A DNA stretch of 36,156 nt from Candidatus Dormiibacterota bacterium (GTDB lineage Bacteria; Chloroflexota; Dormibacteria; Aeolococcales; Aeolococcaceae): assembly GCA_003153505.1 (NCBI GenBank), contig PLZA01000018.1:75051-111206 (forward strand). Reading direction: 5' to 3'. Positions 1 through 9,084 of the stretch are shown piece by piece. Position 1 is the stretch's first letter. Each line of letters opens with the position of its first letter. Below the pieces are notes generated by a model. The model ran no database searches and had not been told where the DNA came from. It saw only the letters and a program-made list of their open reading frames with translations. A program made the translations under genes and the position numbers.

Positions 1-1929
1 CAGCCCACGTTCAACATGACCATCGGCAAGCCCGGCCCTGCATTCGTATACCCCTTTGGGATGGCGTGGGACCCGACGACAAGTGGTGGGGGCGGTTCGG
101 AGCCCGGATCCCTGCTCGTCGACGACTACAACAACTACAACATCAAGCGGTTCGCCTCGGACGGCTCGTACATGACCTCGTACAGCTCCAAGGGCAAGAA
201 GCCGGGTCAGTTCTCCGAGCAGCCGTCCGAGATCGCCGTTGATCCAACCGACGGATCGTTCGTGGTTGCCTTCGCCTTCAACGGCTACGGCTACGCGAAG
301 TTCGACAGGACCGGCAAGTTCCTGTTCCAGGTGACCAACCCGGTGGCGTATTACGCTCCCTTCATCGGCGTCAGCACGACGGGCGAGACCTATCTGGTGC
401 AGTCGAGCGGCCTGAGCAAATCGTCGCCGAATATCGTGCTCATGTACGACTCCACCGGCAAGGCGCTGGGCCAGTTCGGCACCAACGGGACCAACTGTGC
501 CAGGGGTCAATTCGGCGTGATCCGCGGCATCGATGTCGACAACTACGGCAACGTCTTCGTCAATGACGTCAGCAATCACTGCGTTCAGGTCTTCACGAGC
601 ACAGGCACGTTCGAAGGCACGTTCGGCATCCGGAGCGATGTGAGCGCCAACACTCGTGGCCTCAAGCTCGATCAGGTCCACGACGTCGCCTACGTCGCCG
701 ATGCCGCCAAGGAAGACGTCGCGGTGTTCAACTACACCCTGAACCCCACGACGCACCTGCTCGTGAGTGGGAGCTACACCGGAACCATCGGGACCCCGGA
801 GTCCAGCGTCGGTGGGACGTGCTCCGGCCAGGGCGTGCTCGATGCCCCGCGCGACATCGCGGTCGACTCCAACGGCACCGTGTACGTCAGCGACTACGCG
901 TGCTGGGTGATCGACACGTTCACTCCGCTCTGGGCAACCACCGGAACGCCTGGGACCTGGATTAATTCCTACCCCGACCCGTCCGTTCCACCGCCTCCCG
1001 GCGGCCTCAATGACGCCAACGGGGTTGCGGTGTCACCGGATGGCAGCACCGTGTACGTTGCTGACACGTTCAACCAGCGCGTTCAGCAGTTCTATGGACC
1101 CTCCAGCACCACCGGCACTCCAGGCACCTACGTGCAGCAGTGGGGCAGCCGTTTGCCGGACCTCGCCGGCCAGTTCTCGATGGACTACCCGCGCGGCGTC
1201 GCAGTCGATCCGAACAACGCCAACGTCTGGGTCGATGACACCCGCTCCGGGTACATCAAGGAATACACGGCAGGAACGACGGTCCCACCGACCTTCGTTG
1301 AGGACTTCGGAGGGGAGGGGCTCATTCCGGGCCAGTTCTTCTACTCGGATAGCATGGCCGCGGCCGCGGGGCCGCCCGGTGACCTGCTTGACTTCGTTAA
1401 CCCAACCACGCTCTATATCCCGGACAGCGGCATCGGCTACTACCAGGTGATGCAGGACACCACCGGCACGGGAGCGTACACGACGGTCGCCGAGTTCCCA
1501 TGCGGCACGCTTGTCGAGCCCGCCGTCTTCAACGGGTGCACCAGCTCCGCCGTCGACGCACAGGGGAACATCTACGCCGCATCATTCAACGAGGGCGTTG
1601 TCGACGTCTTTACCCCGACACTGTCCACCACGACACCATTTCTCCCGACGTACACACTGACCCGCACGATCGGCACCAACCTCGGTGGCCCGTACGGTGT
1701 CGCGCTCAGCCCCGACGGCACCACCGTCTACGTCACCCAGTCCACGAAGAATGACGTCAGCGCCTTCAACGTCAGCGACGGCAGCCTCCTCGGAAGCTGG
1801 GGGACCAAGGGCACGGGCAACGGTCAGCTCAACCGTCCACTCGGCATCGCCGTCGACGGCGCCGGCCTGATCTACGTCGACGACTACAACAACGGTCGCG
1901 TCGAGGTATACAACCCGCCGGGCGCGTGA
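1..1929 (+). CDS. NHL-repeat beta-propeller protein, 5' end cut by window
   Basis: The reading frame is open from the first base to the TGA at 1927-1929 (642 codons visible), so the start lies upstream. The first internal ATG is at 16, but it is only a fallback start. The protein is built wholly of NHL-type repeats of the form 'GIAVDxxGxxYVxDxxNxRVxxF'. I count 12, the last being 'LGIAVDGAGLIYVDDYNN' at the very C-terminus. Twelve repeats fit two six-bladed propellers. Since all 12 are present, probably only the signal peptide is missing, as judged from the three complete paralogues in this window. NHL propellers are binding scaffolds with no common enzymatic activity. The protein is probably exported, by analogy with those paralogues. 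Its ligand is unknown. A three-tier hairpin follows the stop. Confidence 0.85.
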   Translation, partial: QPTFNMTIGKPGPAFVYPFGMAWDPTTSGGGGSEPGSLLVDDYNNYNIKRFASDGSYMTSYSSKGKKPGQFSEQPSEIAVDPTDGSFVVAFAFNGYGYAKFDRTGKFLFQVTNPVAYYAPFIGVSTTGETYLVQSSGLSKSSPNIVLMYDSTGKALGQFGTNGTNCARGQFGVIRGIDVDNYGNVFVNDVSNHCVQVFTSTGTFEGTFGIRSDVSANTRGLKLDQVHDVAYVADAAKEDVAVFNYTLNPTTHLLVSGSYTGTIGTPESSVGGTCSGQGVLDAPRDIAVDSNGTVYVSDYACWVIDTFTPLWATTGTPGTWINSYPDPSVPPPPGGLNDANGVAVSPDGSTVYVADTFNQRVQQFYGPSSTTGTPGTYVQQWGSRLPDLAGQFSMDYPRGVAVDPNNANVWVDDTRSGYIKEYTAGTTVPPTFVEDFGGEGLIPGQFFYSDSMAAAAGPPGDLLDFVNPTTLYIPDSGIGYYQVMQDTTGTGAYTTVAEFPCGTLVEPAVFNGCTSSAVDAQGNIYAASFNEGVVDVFTPTLSTTTPFLPTYTLTRTIGTNLGGPYGVALSPDGTTVYVTQSTKNDVSAFNVSDGSLLGSWGTKGTGNGQLNRPLGIAVDGAGLIYVDDYNNGRVEVYNPPGA

Positions 1930-1960
1930 GCCGGCCTGCTCAATTTCTTCGTGCCGAGAC

Positions 1961-2002
1961 AAGGCGGTCGCACCAGCCTCCGGGCTACGTGCGGCGCGCC
2001 TT
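1961..2002 (+). terminator. Three-tier hairpin terminator after the first NHL gene
   Basis: Nested complementary arms are AAGGCG (1961-1966) with CGCCTT (1997-2002), CGCAC (1969-1973) with GTGCG (1989-1993), and AGCC (1975-1978) with GGCT (1983-1986). The structure starts about 30 bases past the stop codon and has no U-tract. A factor-independent or stalling terminator is inferred. The rest of 1930-2161 holds a possible -10 box TAGGAT at 2079-2084 for the next gene, without a convincing -35. Confidence 0.55.
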
Positions 2003-2161
2003 GACCATGTCATTGCCCACCGACTCGTGGGGTTTCGGCCGGAGCTGGAACCTTCCCAGAACACCCCTCGCAGACTGTTAGGATTACTCACAATTCGTTG
2101 AAACAAGTAGGGGGAGCCTGGAGACGGGCTCGAGGGGTGATGAGCGTGGGGAAGGTGTCGC

Positions 2162-4069
2162 ATGTCTAGGTCCAATTTCGGGTCGCGCTCGCGCGTGATC
2201 CTCGGCGCAAGCATCGCTGTCTCAGGCATGGTGGCTGCCACGCCGGTCATCGCCGCGCCCGCGGCAGGCGCGGCGGTGACGGCGGCGTACTCATCCACCA
2301 TCGGTGGACCCGGCCATGCCGGCATGTACCCGTCGGGCATGGAGATCGCCCCGAACGGCAACATCATCATCGCCGACACCGGCAATGACCAGGTCGCCGA
2401 GTACACGTCCACCGGAACGCTCATCTGGCGGATCGGTTCCGAGGGCAGCGCGGCACCCTGCGGATCGAATCCTGTGGGCTTCCCACAGTTCGAACAGCCC
2501 CGTGACGTCGGCGTCGACTCCGCCGGCAACGTCTATGTGGCCGACAACGGCAACGGCCGGGTGGTGAAGCTCAACGGGGCGAACGGCAAATGCCTGGTCA
2601 CTCCCTTCAAGATGCCCGGCGGTGGCTCACCCATCGGCGTCACGGTGAGCACGACACCGGCAGGTCAGCTCGTCTACGTCGCCAATGGGACCAAGAGCCA
2701 GGTCGTGGTGTTCACCACCGCCGGCGCCGTCAGCAGAACGATCTCCTCCCAGGGCGCGTGCGTGCTCAACCGGATGCGTGATGCGGCTGCCGATGCCTCC
2801 GGCAATGTGTACGTCGCCAACTACGTCAGCAACAACATCCTCGAGTTCTCATCCACCGGAACATGCATCCGGACCTGGGGATCGAAGGGCTCCGGCAACG
2901 GCGCGTTCATGAACCCCTACGGCGTCGCGGTCGGCACCGACCCGTTCATCAACGGCGGCTCGCCGGGCGAGGCCATCTACGTGGCGGACTCCAACAACGA
3001 CCGCATCCAGGAGTTCACGCCCACCGGAACCTACGTGGCGCAGATGGGAACCTCGGGCACCGACAGTCAGACCGGTACCTTCACGCAGTTGCGCCGTGTG
3101 GCCGTGGACGCCAATGGCAACGTCTGGGGCGCCGATCTCTGGGGCTACCGCGTCGAGGAGTTCACCCGGACACGCTCGGGGTACACCTATGCGCAGACGA
3201 TTCCCAGCCCGATCAAGGGACCCGGCGGCACGGCGTCTTCGGTGTTCAACGAGGTTCGCGGGATCGCATTTGACGCGTCGGGCGACGTGATCGCCATGGA
3301 CACCGTCAATCAGCGCGTGGTCGTGTTCAACGCGGCGGGCAACATTCTCAACACGTGCGGCCAGCGCGGGTTCACGAGCACAGGCGGCTTCAACTGGCCG
3401 CGAGGCGTCGCGTTCGACCCGAGTACGGGAAACTACTGGATCGCTGACACCAAGCAGAGCGATATTCAAGTCCTGCAGCCCATCGCCTCCGGGTGCAACG
3501 GGATCGCGAAGTTCGGCGTCCTGGGCACGGCGACCGGCGACGACAACTACCCGTCTTCCATCGCAATCGGCAACGGCTACGCATGGATCGCCGACACGAG
3601 AAACAATCGCGTCGAATCGTGGAACGTCAGCACAAGGGCAGCGGTGAGCACCTACGGCACCAAGGGCTCGGGCAGCGGTCATTTCTCAAGCCCCGCAGGC
3701 GTCGGCATCGACCCCTCGACCGGCAATCTCTTCGTCGCGGACAGCTTGAACAACCGAGTGGTCGAGCTCAAGGTGAGCGGCGGCCATGTCGTCTCGACGG
3801 TGGCGACGTTCACGACCGGGTTCCGCAGCCCGTATGGTGCCGCCTCGAACGGTCACGGCTTGCTTGCGGTCGCCGACCGCACAAACAATCGCGTGGTCGT
3901 CCTCAACGAGTCAGATGGCACCGTCGCCGCGACCATCACCGGCAGTGATGTCACGGGCGGTGGCCCCACGTCGCTCTTCAATCCGGAGAACGTGGCCTTC
4001 GGACCGAACGGCAACCTCTACATCGCGGACACGTACAACGACCGGATCCTGGTGTACACGCTGTCCTGA
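2162..4069 (+). CDS. Secreted 12-repeat NHL beta-propeller protein
   Basis: This is a 635-residue protein. Residues 1 to about 38 form a signal peptide: basic 'SRSNFGSRSR', a hydrophobic core, then Ala-rich 'AAPAAGAA'. The rest is 12 NHL repeats, from 'GMEIAPNGNIIIADTGND' to 'ENVAFGPNGNLYIADTYND', with the diagnostic 'YVADxxNNRVxxF' strands. The chain ends right after the last repeat, so there is no anchor domain. It is expected to be released, or held by partners, outside the membrane. The ATG at 2162 is preceded by GGGGAAGG. An upstream ATG at 2140 is out of frame. The gene converges on the GHL15-like gene, with only 10 bases between the two stop codons. Binding to a sugar, protein or wall component is inferred from the fold, not shown. 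Confidence 0.88.
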   Translation: MSRSNFGSRSRVILGASIAVSGMVAATPVIAAPAAGAAVTAAYSSTIGGPGHAGMYPSGMEIAPNGNIIIADTGNDQVAEYTSTGTLIWRIGSEGSAAPCGSNPVGFPQFEQPRDVGVDSAGNVYVADNGNGRVVKLNGANGKCLVTPFKMPGGGSPIGVTVSTTPAGQLVYVANGTKSQVVVFTTAGAVSRTISSQGACVLNRMRDAAADASGNVYVANYVSNNILEFSSTGTCIRTWGSKGSGNGAFMNPYGVAVGTDPFINGGSPGEAIYVADSNNDRIQEFTPTGTYVAQMGTSGTDSQTGTFTQLRRVAVDANGNVWGADLWGYRVEEFTRTRSGYTYAQTIPSPIKGPGGTASSVFNEVRGIAFDASGDVIAMDTVNQRVVVFNAAGNILNTCGQRGFTSTGGFNWPRGVAFDPSTGNYWIADTKQSDIQVLQPIASGCNGIAKFGVLGTATGDDNYPSSIAIGNGYAWIADTRNNRVESWNVSTRAAVSTYGTKGSGSGHFSSPAGVGIDPSTGNLFVADSLNNRVVELKVSGGHVVSTVATFTTGFRSPYGAASNGHGLLAVADRTNNRVVVLNESDGTVAATITGSDVTGGGPTSLFNPENVAFGPNGNLYIADTYNDRILVYTLS

Positions 4070-4079
4070 CTGACGCCCG

Positions 4080-6797
4080 CTACTGGAACCACCCCTCCAC
4101 GTCGATCACGACGTTGATGCTCCCCGCGGCGTTGTACACGTCCACCGCGCCGTTGCCGTCGAGTTCGACAACCGCGAGGTTGGGCAGGACCTCCCCGGAG
4201 CTCACGTTGATGTCGGACGCCACGGGAGGCCTGGAGAGGTTGGCCGGGTATATCGTCACGTAGGTTGCGGCGGTGGGCGCGACCGCCGTCAGGTTGGCGA
4301 TCATCGCCAGCGCAGGGTTGGCCGCGCCGACGGCCGGCACGCCGCCCTCACTGGCAACACCAACCGTGTAGGGAGCGACGCCGATGGTGTGGCCCGCGCA
4401 GGGCTGGCCTGATCCGGTACGGGTGTCACAGATGCGGCTCGGACCGATTGCCTGGTACTGGTCGCCAACCGCCGCTTCCGGCGCGCCGTACCACCCGCTC
4501 GCATCGAGGATGATGTTGATCGCTCCAACAGCGTTGAAGACGCACACCGACGTGTCAGCCCCACCGGTCACCGCAGGGCCCAACGCGACCATCACGCGGT
4601 TGGCCTCGACCTGTCCTGCGACGAGGTTGAGTGACGAGACCGTGGGCGAGGAGCACGTCCCGTTTGACGCTGTCGGATACACGCTGAGGTACGTGGCCGC
4701 GGTGCCGGCGACACCGGTGAGGTTGAGCACCGCTGCCGCCGCGTTGCTCGGGGGGATCGCGCCTGCTCCGCTGCCGGTGATATTGACCCGCAGCGACGTT
4801 CCACCGGCCAGTTCATGGCCCCAGCAGGGGTTGGCCGATGACGTCGTCCGCGTGTCGCACACCCGCACCGGTGAGAGCGGATGAAACTCGCCGGTGGGAT
4901 CACTCGACGCGCCGGGTTGGAAGTAGCCTTCGACGTCCGCGACCACATTGACCGTGCCCAGTGCGTTGTAGATGTTCACCTCGCGGTTTGGATCGGACGC
5001 GCTGCTCTGGCCCAGGACAACGGTCACGAGGTTGGGGGTCGCGGTGCCCGGCCGGAAGTTGAGGTTCGACGCCTCCGGCCGTCCGGTTCCGTTCGGAGAG
5101 ACGGTCAAGAGGCTCGACGCTGAGCCCCCAGCCTCGGTGACGTTCAACACGACCGCGGTTGCTGTCGCCGGGATGGGATCCGTGCCACTCGGGAGCCCAC
5201 TCACCCCGGTGATCTGCACCGTGCGGGTCACCCCAGCTCCCAGCGCGCCGGGAGCGCACTCGACGCATGAGGTCGAGCGTGTGTCCAGGATCCGAAAGGG
5301 CGGTATCGGTACGTAGTCAGCCAGCGGGGCGTAGATGTACCCCGCCGCCGGCGTGAGCGGGCTCGCTCCCAGCGCGGTGGTCGCCTGCACCTGTGTGTAG
5401 CCCGCCGGGGCGGCGGGGGTTGTGAAGGTGAACGAGTACGCGGTGAGGTTCGACGGTGTCACCGGCGCACCATTGATCGTGACTGTCGTCCCGGCCGCGA
5501 AACCGGATCCGATCACAGTGATGACCTGCCCTCCTGATGTGGGCCCGGCAGACGGTGTGACCGCGGCAATGGCGGGTTTCACGGCCCACACGATGGTTGC
5601 GCCGTTGGTGTTGGTGTTCAGCGTCACAGAGCCGTTCTGGAAGGTCCTGCTGTACACGCCGCCGCTCAACGTGTAGCCACCCAACGGGGCGCCAAGCGCC
5701 GCGAGCTCATTGGGAAAGTAGATGGTCGTGCGGTCCGCGCTCGACGACGGGATGCTGAAGCCGTAGTAGTCGCTGACGCCGTTGTCGACGAGGAGATACG
5801 CCGCCAGCGCGTAGGTGTTCCAGGCCGACTGCTGCGCAGGTGTCGCCGTCGTCCACACCTTCGTCCATCCGAAGAACGACTTGCCCTGCGCGTTCAGCGT
5901 CTGCACCATCGCCAGGTCGGCGGCGATGGTGGATGTGGCCGGGTACTGAGCTGCCGATGAACCCGCAAGCCGCAGCCATGAGTCGGTCTGCACACCGTTG
6001 ACGGTCGAGTCAGAGAGATAGTGGGTGTAGCTGGTGAACTCCGACCCGTTGACGAGCCCGGTCGAGAACAGGAATTTCGAGCCGATCGCAGCCTTGATGA
6101 CCGAGAGCGCGTGCCCCGAGGCCTGCATCCACGAGCTGTCGGTGAAGGCATGTCCCGTCGACGGGTCGATGGGGACTCCGGTATTTCCCCCGGAGATCGG
6201 ACTGGGACCCATCGAGTCGAGGTAGGCGCCGTCGAAGCCGTATGCATTGACGTTCGCGAGGACCCGTGCGGCCTCCTCGGCCTGCCAGCCGGGATTCGCC
6301 TCGTCCATCAGGTAGTTGTTCGGAAATGCACCGCTCCCGCTCGCGGCGAGCATGGTGATGAGGTTGCCGCCGGTGTCGCGGGCGAAGTAGTCGGGGTGGC
6401 TGGCCATCAGCGTCGTGAACTCGGCCGTTCCCTTGATGGTGTAGGGACCGAGGTCGTAGACCAGGACCTTCAGCGCTGGATTCCACGCGTGCAGCTGGGT
6501 GATCATGCTGCCGTAGACGGACCCGGCGTTGCCGACCAGCACCGAGTGTGTCTCGGCGACCTGCTGCCAGGCAGCCGTGGATCGACCGGTGGAGGCGCCG
6601 TTCCAGTCCTGCGCATAGAGCAGCACCGGCGACGAGCTCGACGTCGCCAACACCTTCGGGTGCGGGGATGCAGCCCCAGGTTGCTGGCCGGCATGCGGGA
6701 GCAACGTGGATGCGTCACCGACTGGAGCGAGTGCGAGTATCGCGGTGGTGGCCAGGACGGTGCCCACGAGCGCACGGCGAAATCGTATGAGAGACAT
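4080..6797 (-). CDS. Secreted GHL15-like putative glycoside hydrolase with IPT/TIG domain and three CDTR modules
   Basis: This 905-residue protein starts with a signal peptide (residues 1-30: 'MSLIRFRRALVGTV' then Ala-rich). Residues about 58-400 form a TIM-barrel-like domain resembling hypothetical glycosyl hydrolase family GHL15. Its marks are 'LVGNAG' (87-91), 'NYLMDE' (161-166), 'GFDGAYLDSMG' (187-197) and 'GWTKVW' (310-315). D165, D189 and D194 are shared with the paralogue at 9085-10431 and are candidates for catalytic or binding residues. Residues about 409-490 look like an IPT/TIG Ig-like domain ('VTPSAGPTSGGQVITVIGSG'). Residues about 500-905 are three modules of roughly 130 residues starting 'FRILDTR', 'VRVCDTR' and 'SRICDTR', the last ending 'GWFQ'. 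The modules probably bind the cell surface or a glycan. Enzyme activity is inferred from fold similarity only. No terminator fits in the 10-base gap to the convergent NHL gene. Confidence 0.8.
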   Translation of the reverse strand: MSLIRFRRALVGTVLATTAILALAPVGDASTLLPHAGQQPGAASPHPKVLATSSSSPVLLYAQDWNGASTGRSTAAWQQVAETHSVLVGNAGSVYGSMITQLHAWNPALKVLVYDLGPYTIKGTAEFTTLMASHPDYFARDTGGNLITMLAASGSGAFPNNYLMDEANPGWQAEEAARVLANVNAYGFDGAYLDSMGPSPISGGNTGVPIDPSTGHAFTDSSWMQASGHALSVIKAAIGSKFLFSTGLVNGSEFTSYTHYLSDSTVNGVQTDSWLRLAGSSAAQYPATSTIAADLAMVQTLNAQGKSFFGWTKVWTTATPAQQSAWNTYALAAYLLVDNGVSDYYGFSIPSSSADRTTIYFPNELAALGAPLGGYTLSGGVYSRTFQNGSVTLNTNTNGATIVWAVKPAIAAVTPSAGPTSGGQVITVIGSGFAAGTTVTINGAPVTPSNLTAYSFTFTTPAAPAGYTQVQATTALGASPLTPAAGYIYAPLADYVPIPPFRILDTRSTSCVECAPGALGAGVTRTVQITGVSGLPSGTDPIPATATAVVLNVTEAGGSASSLLTVSPNGTGRPEASNLNFRPGTATPNLVTVVLGQSSASDPNREVNIYNALGTVNVVADVEGYFQPGASSDPTGEFHPLSPVRVCDTRTTSSANPCWGHELAGGTSLRVNITGSGAGAIPPSNAAAAVLNLTGVAGTAATYLSVYPTASNGTCSSPTVSSLNLVAGQVEANRVMVALGPAVTGGADTSVCVFNAVGAINIILDASGWYGAPEAAVGDQYQAIGPSRICDTRTGSGQPCAGHTIGVAPYTVGVASEGGVPAVGAANPALAMIANLTAVAPTAATYVTIYPANLSRPPVASDINVSSGEVLPNLAVVELDGNGAVDVYNAAGSINVVIDVEGWFQ
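4083..5300 (-). repeat. Three tandem CDTR modules (protein-level repeat)
   Basis: The repeats encode about 130 residues each. Each runs from an [FVS]R[IV][LC]DTR start, through a second Cys shortly after, to a 'VVLNVT' strand, a 'TVYP/TIYP' strand, 'SNLN', 'NLVxVxLG', and an end such as 'VYNAAGSINVVIDVEGWF'. Two of the three copies have the CDTR Cys, and all have a following Cys. The same module occurs three times at the C-terminus of the protein at 18887-21115. Confidence 0.7.
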
Positions 6798-6916
6798 TGG
6801 CTTTCCTTGGGCTGAACGGCTTGCGTCGTCTGCAAGCCACTCTGCCCGGCCGATGTCGCGTTTCGGTTGCCAACGCGTCGCTGAGCGCCGATCCGATCTC
6901 GGCTGAGAGGTGGTGC

Positions 6917-6945
6917 GTGCCGAGGAAGGATTGCTTCCTCGGCAC
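6917..6945 (-). terminator. Perfect 12-bp hairpin after the NHL gene
   Basis: GTGCCGAGGAAG (6917-6928) pairs perfectly with CTTCCTCGGCAC (6934-6945) around a 5-base loop. It lies six bases past the TGA of the minus-strand NHL gene. There is no U-tract. It also separates that gene from the promoter region of the GHL15-like gene starting at 6797. Confidence 0.75.
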
Positions 6946-6950
6946 GGCTC

Positions 6951-8867
6951 TCAGTGAGTAGTCAAGACCAGAACGCGGTTGTTCCAGATGTCGGTGAGGT
7001 ACACGGTGTTGCCGCTGAAGGCAAGCGCGAACGGGAAGATCACCGAGTCCATTGGCGCCGCCGGGACGCCCATGGTGGCCGCTGTCGCATTGAAGTTGTC
7101 AGCTCCGGTGGTGCTCATGGACACGATCCGGTTGTTGCCCGTGTCGGACACCCAGATGCTGCCGTCGGGAGCCACAGTCACGCCCCACGGCACCAGGAAG
7201 CCAGTCTGGTGCCCGGTGCCGGTAGTGGCACCGAAGACGGTCCAGGTGCCCGACGGGGACATGCTCTGGATGCGGTTGTTGAGCGTGTCGGCGACCCAGA
7301 TGGTGCCGTCCGAGGCGACCGCGATCCCGGTCGGGTTGTTGAGCTGCCCGGCAGGAGCGGTCTTGCCGATTCCCTTGGTGCCGTAGTTGGCGTTCCAGGC
7401 GGCAACGGTATCGCCGGCGGACATCGTGAAGCGCTCGATACGATCGTTGCCCGAGTCGTCGACCAGCAGGGTGCCGTCGGGCGCGAAGGCGATGCCCTGG
7501 GGGAACTTGAAGTCCCCGTTGGCGGTGCCGACCTTGCCGATGATGTGGATGAAGGTTCCGGTCGGGGAGAACACCTCGACCTGATCGTTCTCACGGTTGG
7601 CGACGAAGACATTCCCGGTGCCGGGCTGGAGGGCGGCGTCCCACGCGAAGTTGATCGCCCCCGCCTGGTTGGGGTTGCCCCGGAAGCCGAAGGACGTCGC
7701 ACCGGTCCCGTTGGCATTCATGTACTCGATGCGCATGTTCCAGTAGTCGACCATGTAGATCTGCCCATTGGCCGCAACCCGGATGCCCCGTGGCGAGTCC
7801 ACGCCAGGTAGCGGCGGCCCGGTGCCGAAGAGATTCCGAGTGACCGTGGCGCCAGTCGGCGTGAAGCTCAGCTCATGGAGCGAGAAGCCCCACTCGTCGG
7901 TGAGCAGGAGGTGGTTGTCAGAAGTGGTGGTGAGCCCGCGCGGGCCGACGAACTGGCCCGTCCCCGTGCCCGACGGAATGGTGTACGCGAAGGTCGTGCC
8001 GGTGTAGTCACCGCCACTCGACAGGAGGTTGAAGACCTCGACGCGCTTGCCCCCCGCGTCGGTGACGAAGCCGAGGTTGCCGTTCTGGCTGACCGACACG
8101 CCCCGGGGATCGTCGGTGAACTGTCCGTTGCCTTTGCCGAGGCTGCCGAAGGTGAACAGCAGCTTCCCGGCGCTGTTGAACACGTCGCACTCATGGGCGC
8201 GCGCGTTCATGACCAGCACATCGCTGTTGGGCGCCACCGTGACCTGGCGTGGCTGGTTGAGCCCGGCGCCGTTGAACTGGTTGAGATAGGTGCTCGGCTG
8301 TGTCGGCGTGGTGAGCGTCCACCGCTGGACCCAGCCGGCGCCGTTGACCGCGTAGACCCACCCGTTGACCGCATCCACCGCGACCCCGTACGCCTGGCTG
8401 AACTGCCCCGGGCCCGAGCCCTTGGTGCCGAACTGCGAGAGGAAGGTGAAGGCGCTCGATGAGTTGCTGGCGCAGAGACTGTTCGAGAAGGAGAAGACCT
8501 CGACCCGGTTGTTCGGGGTGTCGGCAACGTAGAGCTCGTTGTGGGTGGAGTCGTAGTCAAGGGCCCGGGCATCACCGAACTGACCGGGGCCGCTTCCCTG
8601 GAGACCGCCGATCTGGCAGTCGATGTTCCCAGTGGTGCGGTTGACGGCGAGCAGCCGGTAGCGGCCGGCGTCCAAGACGAAGTAGTACTGCGTGTTCTGG
8701 GTGACGTCCACTGGGTACATCGACGCCGTTCCCGGCCCCACCAGGGTGCTGGAATACGTCGGGGAGGCGAGCACCGTGGGTGCCGCCGAAACCCCTGTGC
8801 CCGGCAACACTGCCGCGGCAGCCGCGAGCGGCAACGACGCCGCAATTGCAACCTTGACTAGACGCAT
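6951..8867 (-). CDS. Secreted 12-repeat NHL beta-propeller protein
   Basis: This protein has 638 residues. The ATG at 8867 is chosen because AAGGGGGCGAG lies directly upstream and the signal peptide then starts properly ('MRLVKVAIAASLPLAAAAAV', cleavage near 'GVSAAPTV'). An upstream in-frame start at 8933 would add 22 residues with no export signal. I count 12 NHL repeats, from 'VDVTQNTQYYFVLDAGRYR' to 'YLTDIWNNRVLVL', and the chain ends directly after the last. It is a paralogue of the other three NHL proteins. Upstream, a TATGAT box lies at 8933-8938 (reverse complement), about 65 bases from the start, without a clear -35. It is co-directional with the GHL15-like gene at 9085-10431 but separated from it by a strong hairpin, so it is probably transcribed separately. 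Confidence 0.88.
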   Translation of the reverse strand: MRLVKVAIAASLPLAAAAAVLPGTGVSAAPTVLASPTYSSTLVGPGTASMYPVDVTQNTQYYFVLDAGRYRLLAVNRTTGNIDCQIGGLQGSGPGQFGDARALDYDSTHNELYVADTPNNRVEVFSFSNSLCASNSSSAFTFLSQFGTKGSGPGQFSQAYGVAVDAVNGWVYAVNGAGWVQRWTLTTPTQPSTYLNQFNGAGLNQPRQVTVAPNSDVLVMNARAHECDVFNSAGKLLFTFGSLGKGNGQFTDDPRGVSVSQNGNLGFVTDAGGKRVEVFNLLSSGGDYTGTTFAYTIPSGTGTGQFVGPRGLTTTSDNHLLLTDEWGFSLHELSFTPTGATVTRNLFGTGPPLPGVDSPRGIRVAANGQIYMVDYWNMRIEYMNANGTGATSFGFRGNPNQAGAINFAWDAALQPGTGNVFVANRENDQVEVFSPTGTFIHIIGKVGTANGDFKFPQGIAFAPDGTLLVDDSGNDRIERFTMSAGDTVAAWNANYGTKGIGKTAPAGQLNNPTGIAVASDGTIWVADTLNNRIQSMSPSGTWTVFGATTGTGHQTGFLVPWGVTVAPDGSIWVSDTGNNRIVSMSTTGADNFNATAATMGVPAAPMDSVIFPFALAFSGNTVYLTDIWNNRVLVLTTH

Positions 8868-9037
8868 CTCGCCCCCTTGTCTCTCGATAACCACCGACCT
8901 GCCTTCCCGGCCATGCGAGCCGATTGCTGTCAATCATACCTGCATTTGGAAATGGAATGTTTGACGCGCTTCAAGTGGCTCGGGGCAGCAGCCGGCCTTG
9001 AGAGTTCGGACGGTCCTTGTCGCGAATCGAGGGGAAC

Positions 9038-9079
9038 CTCGCGCGGCTGCCTGCAATTTTGGTGAGGCAGCCGCGCGAG
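9038..9079 (-). terminator. Perfect 15-bp hairpin terminator
   Basis: CTCGCGCGGCTGCCT (9038-9052) is perfectly complementary to AGGCAGCCGCGCGAG (9065-9079), with a 12-base loop. It begins five bases past the TAA of the minus-strand GHL15-like gene. It is one of the strongest hairpins in the window. The loop contains TTTT, but no U-tract follows the stem. Confidence 0.8.
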
Positions 9080-9084
9080 CGAAC

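Noticed and set aside
8933..8938. TATGAT as a firm promoter of the NHL gene at 6951-8867
   Set aside because: There is no -35 at suitable spacing, and the nearby TTGACA lies downstream of it. It is kept only as a note in the gene entry.
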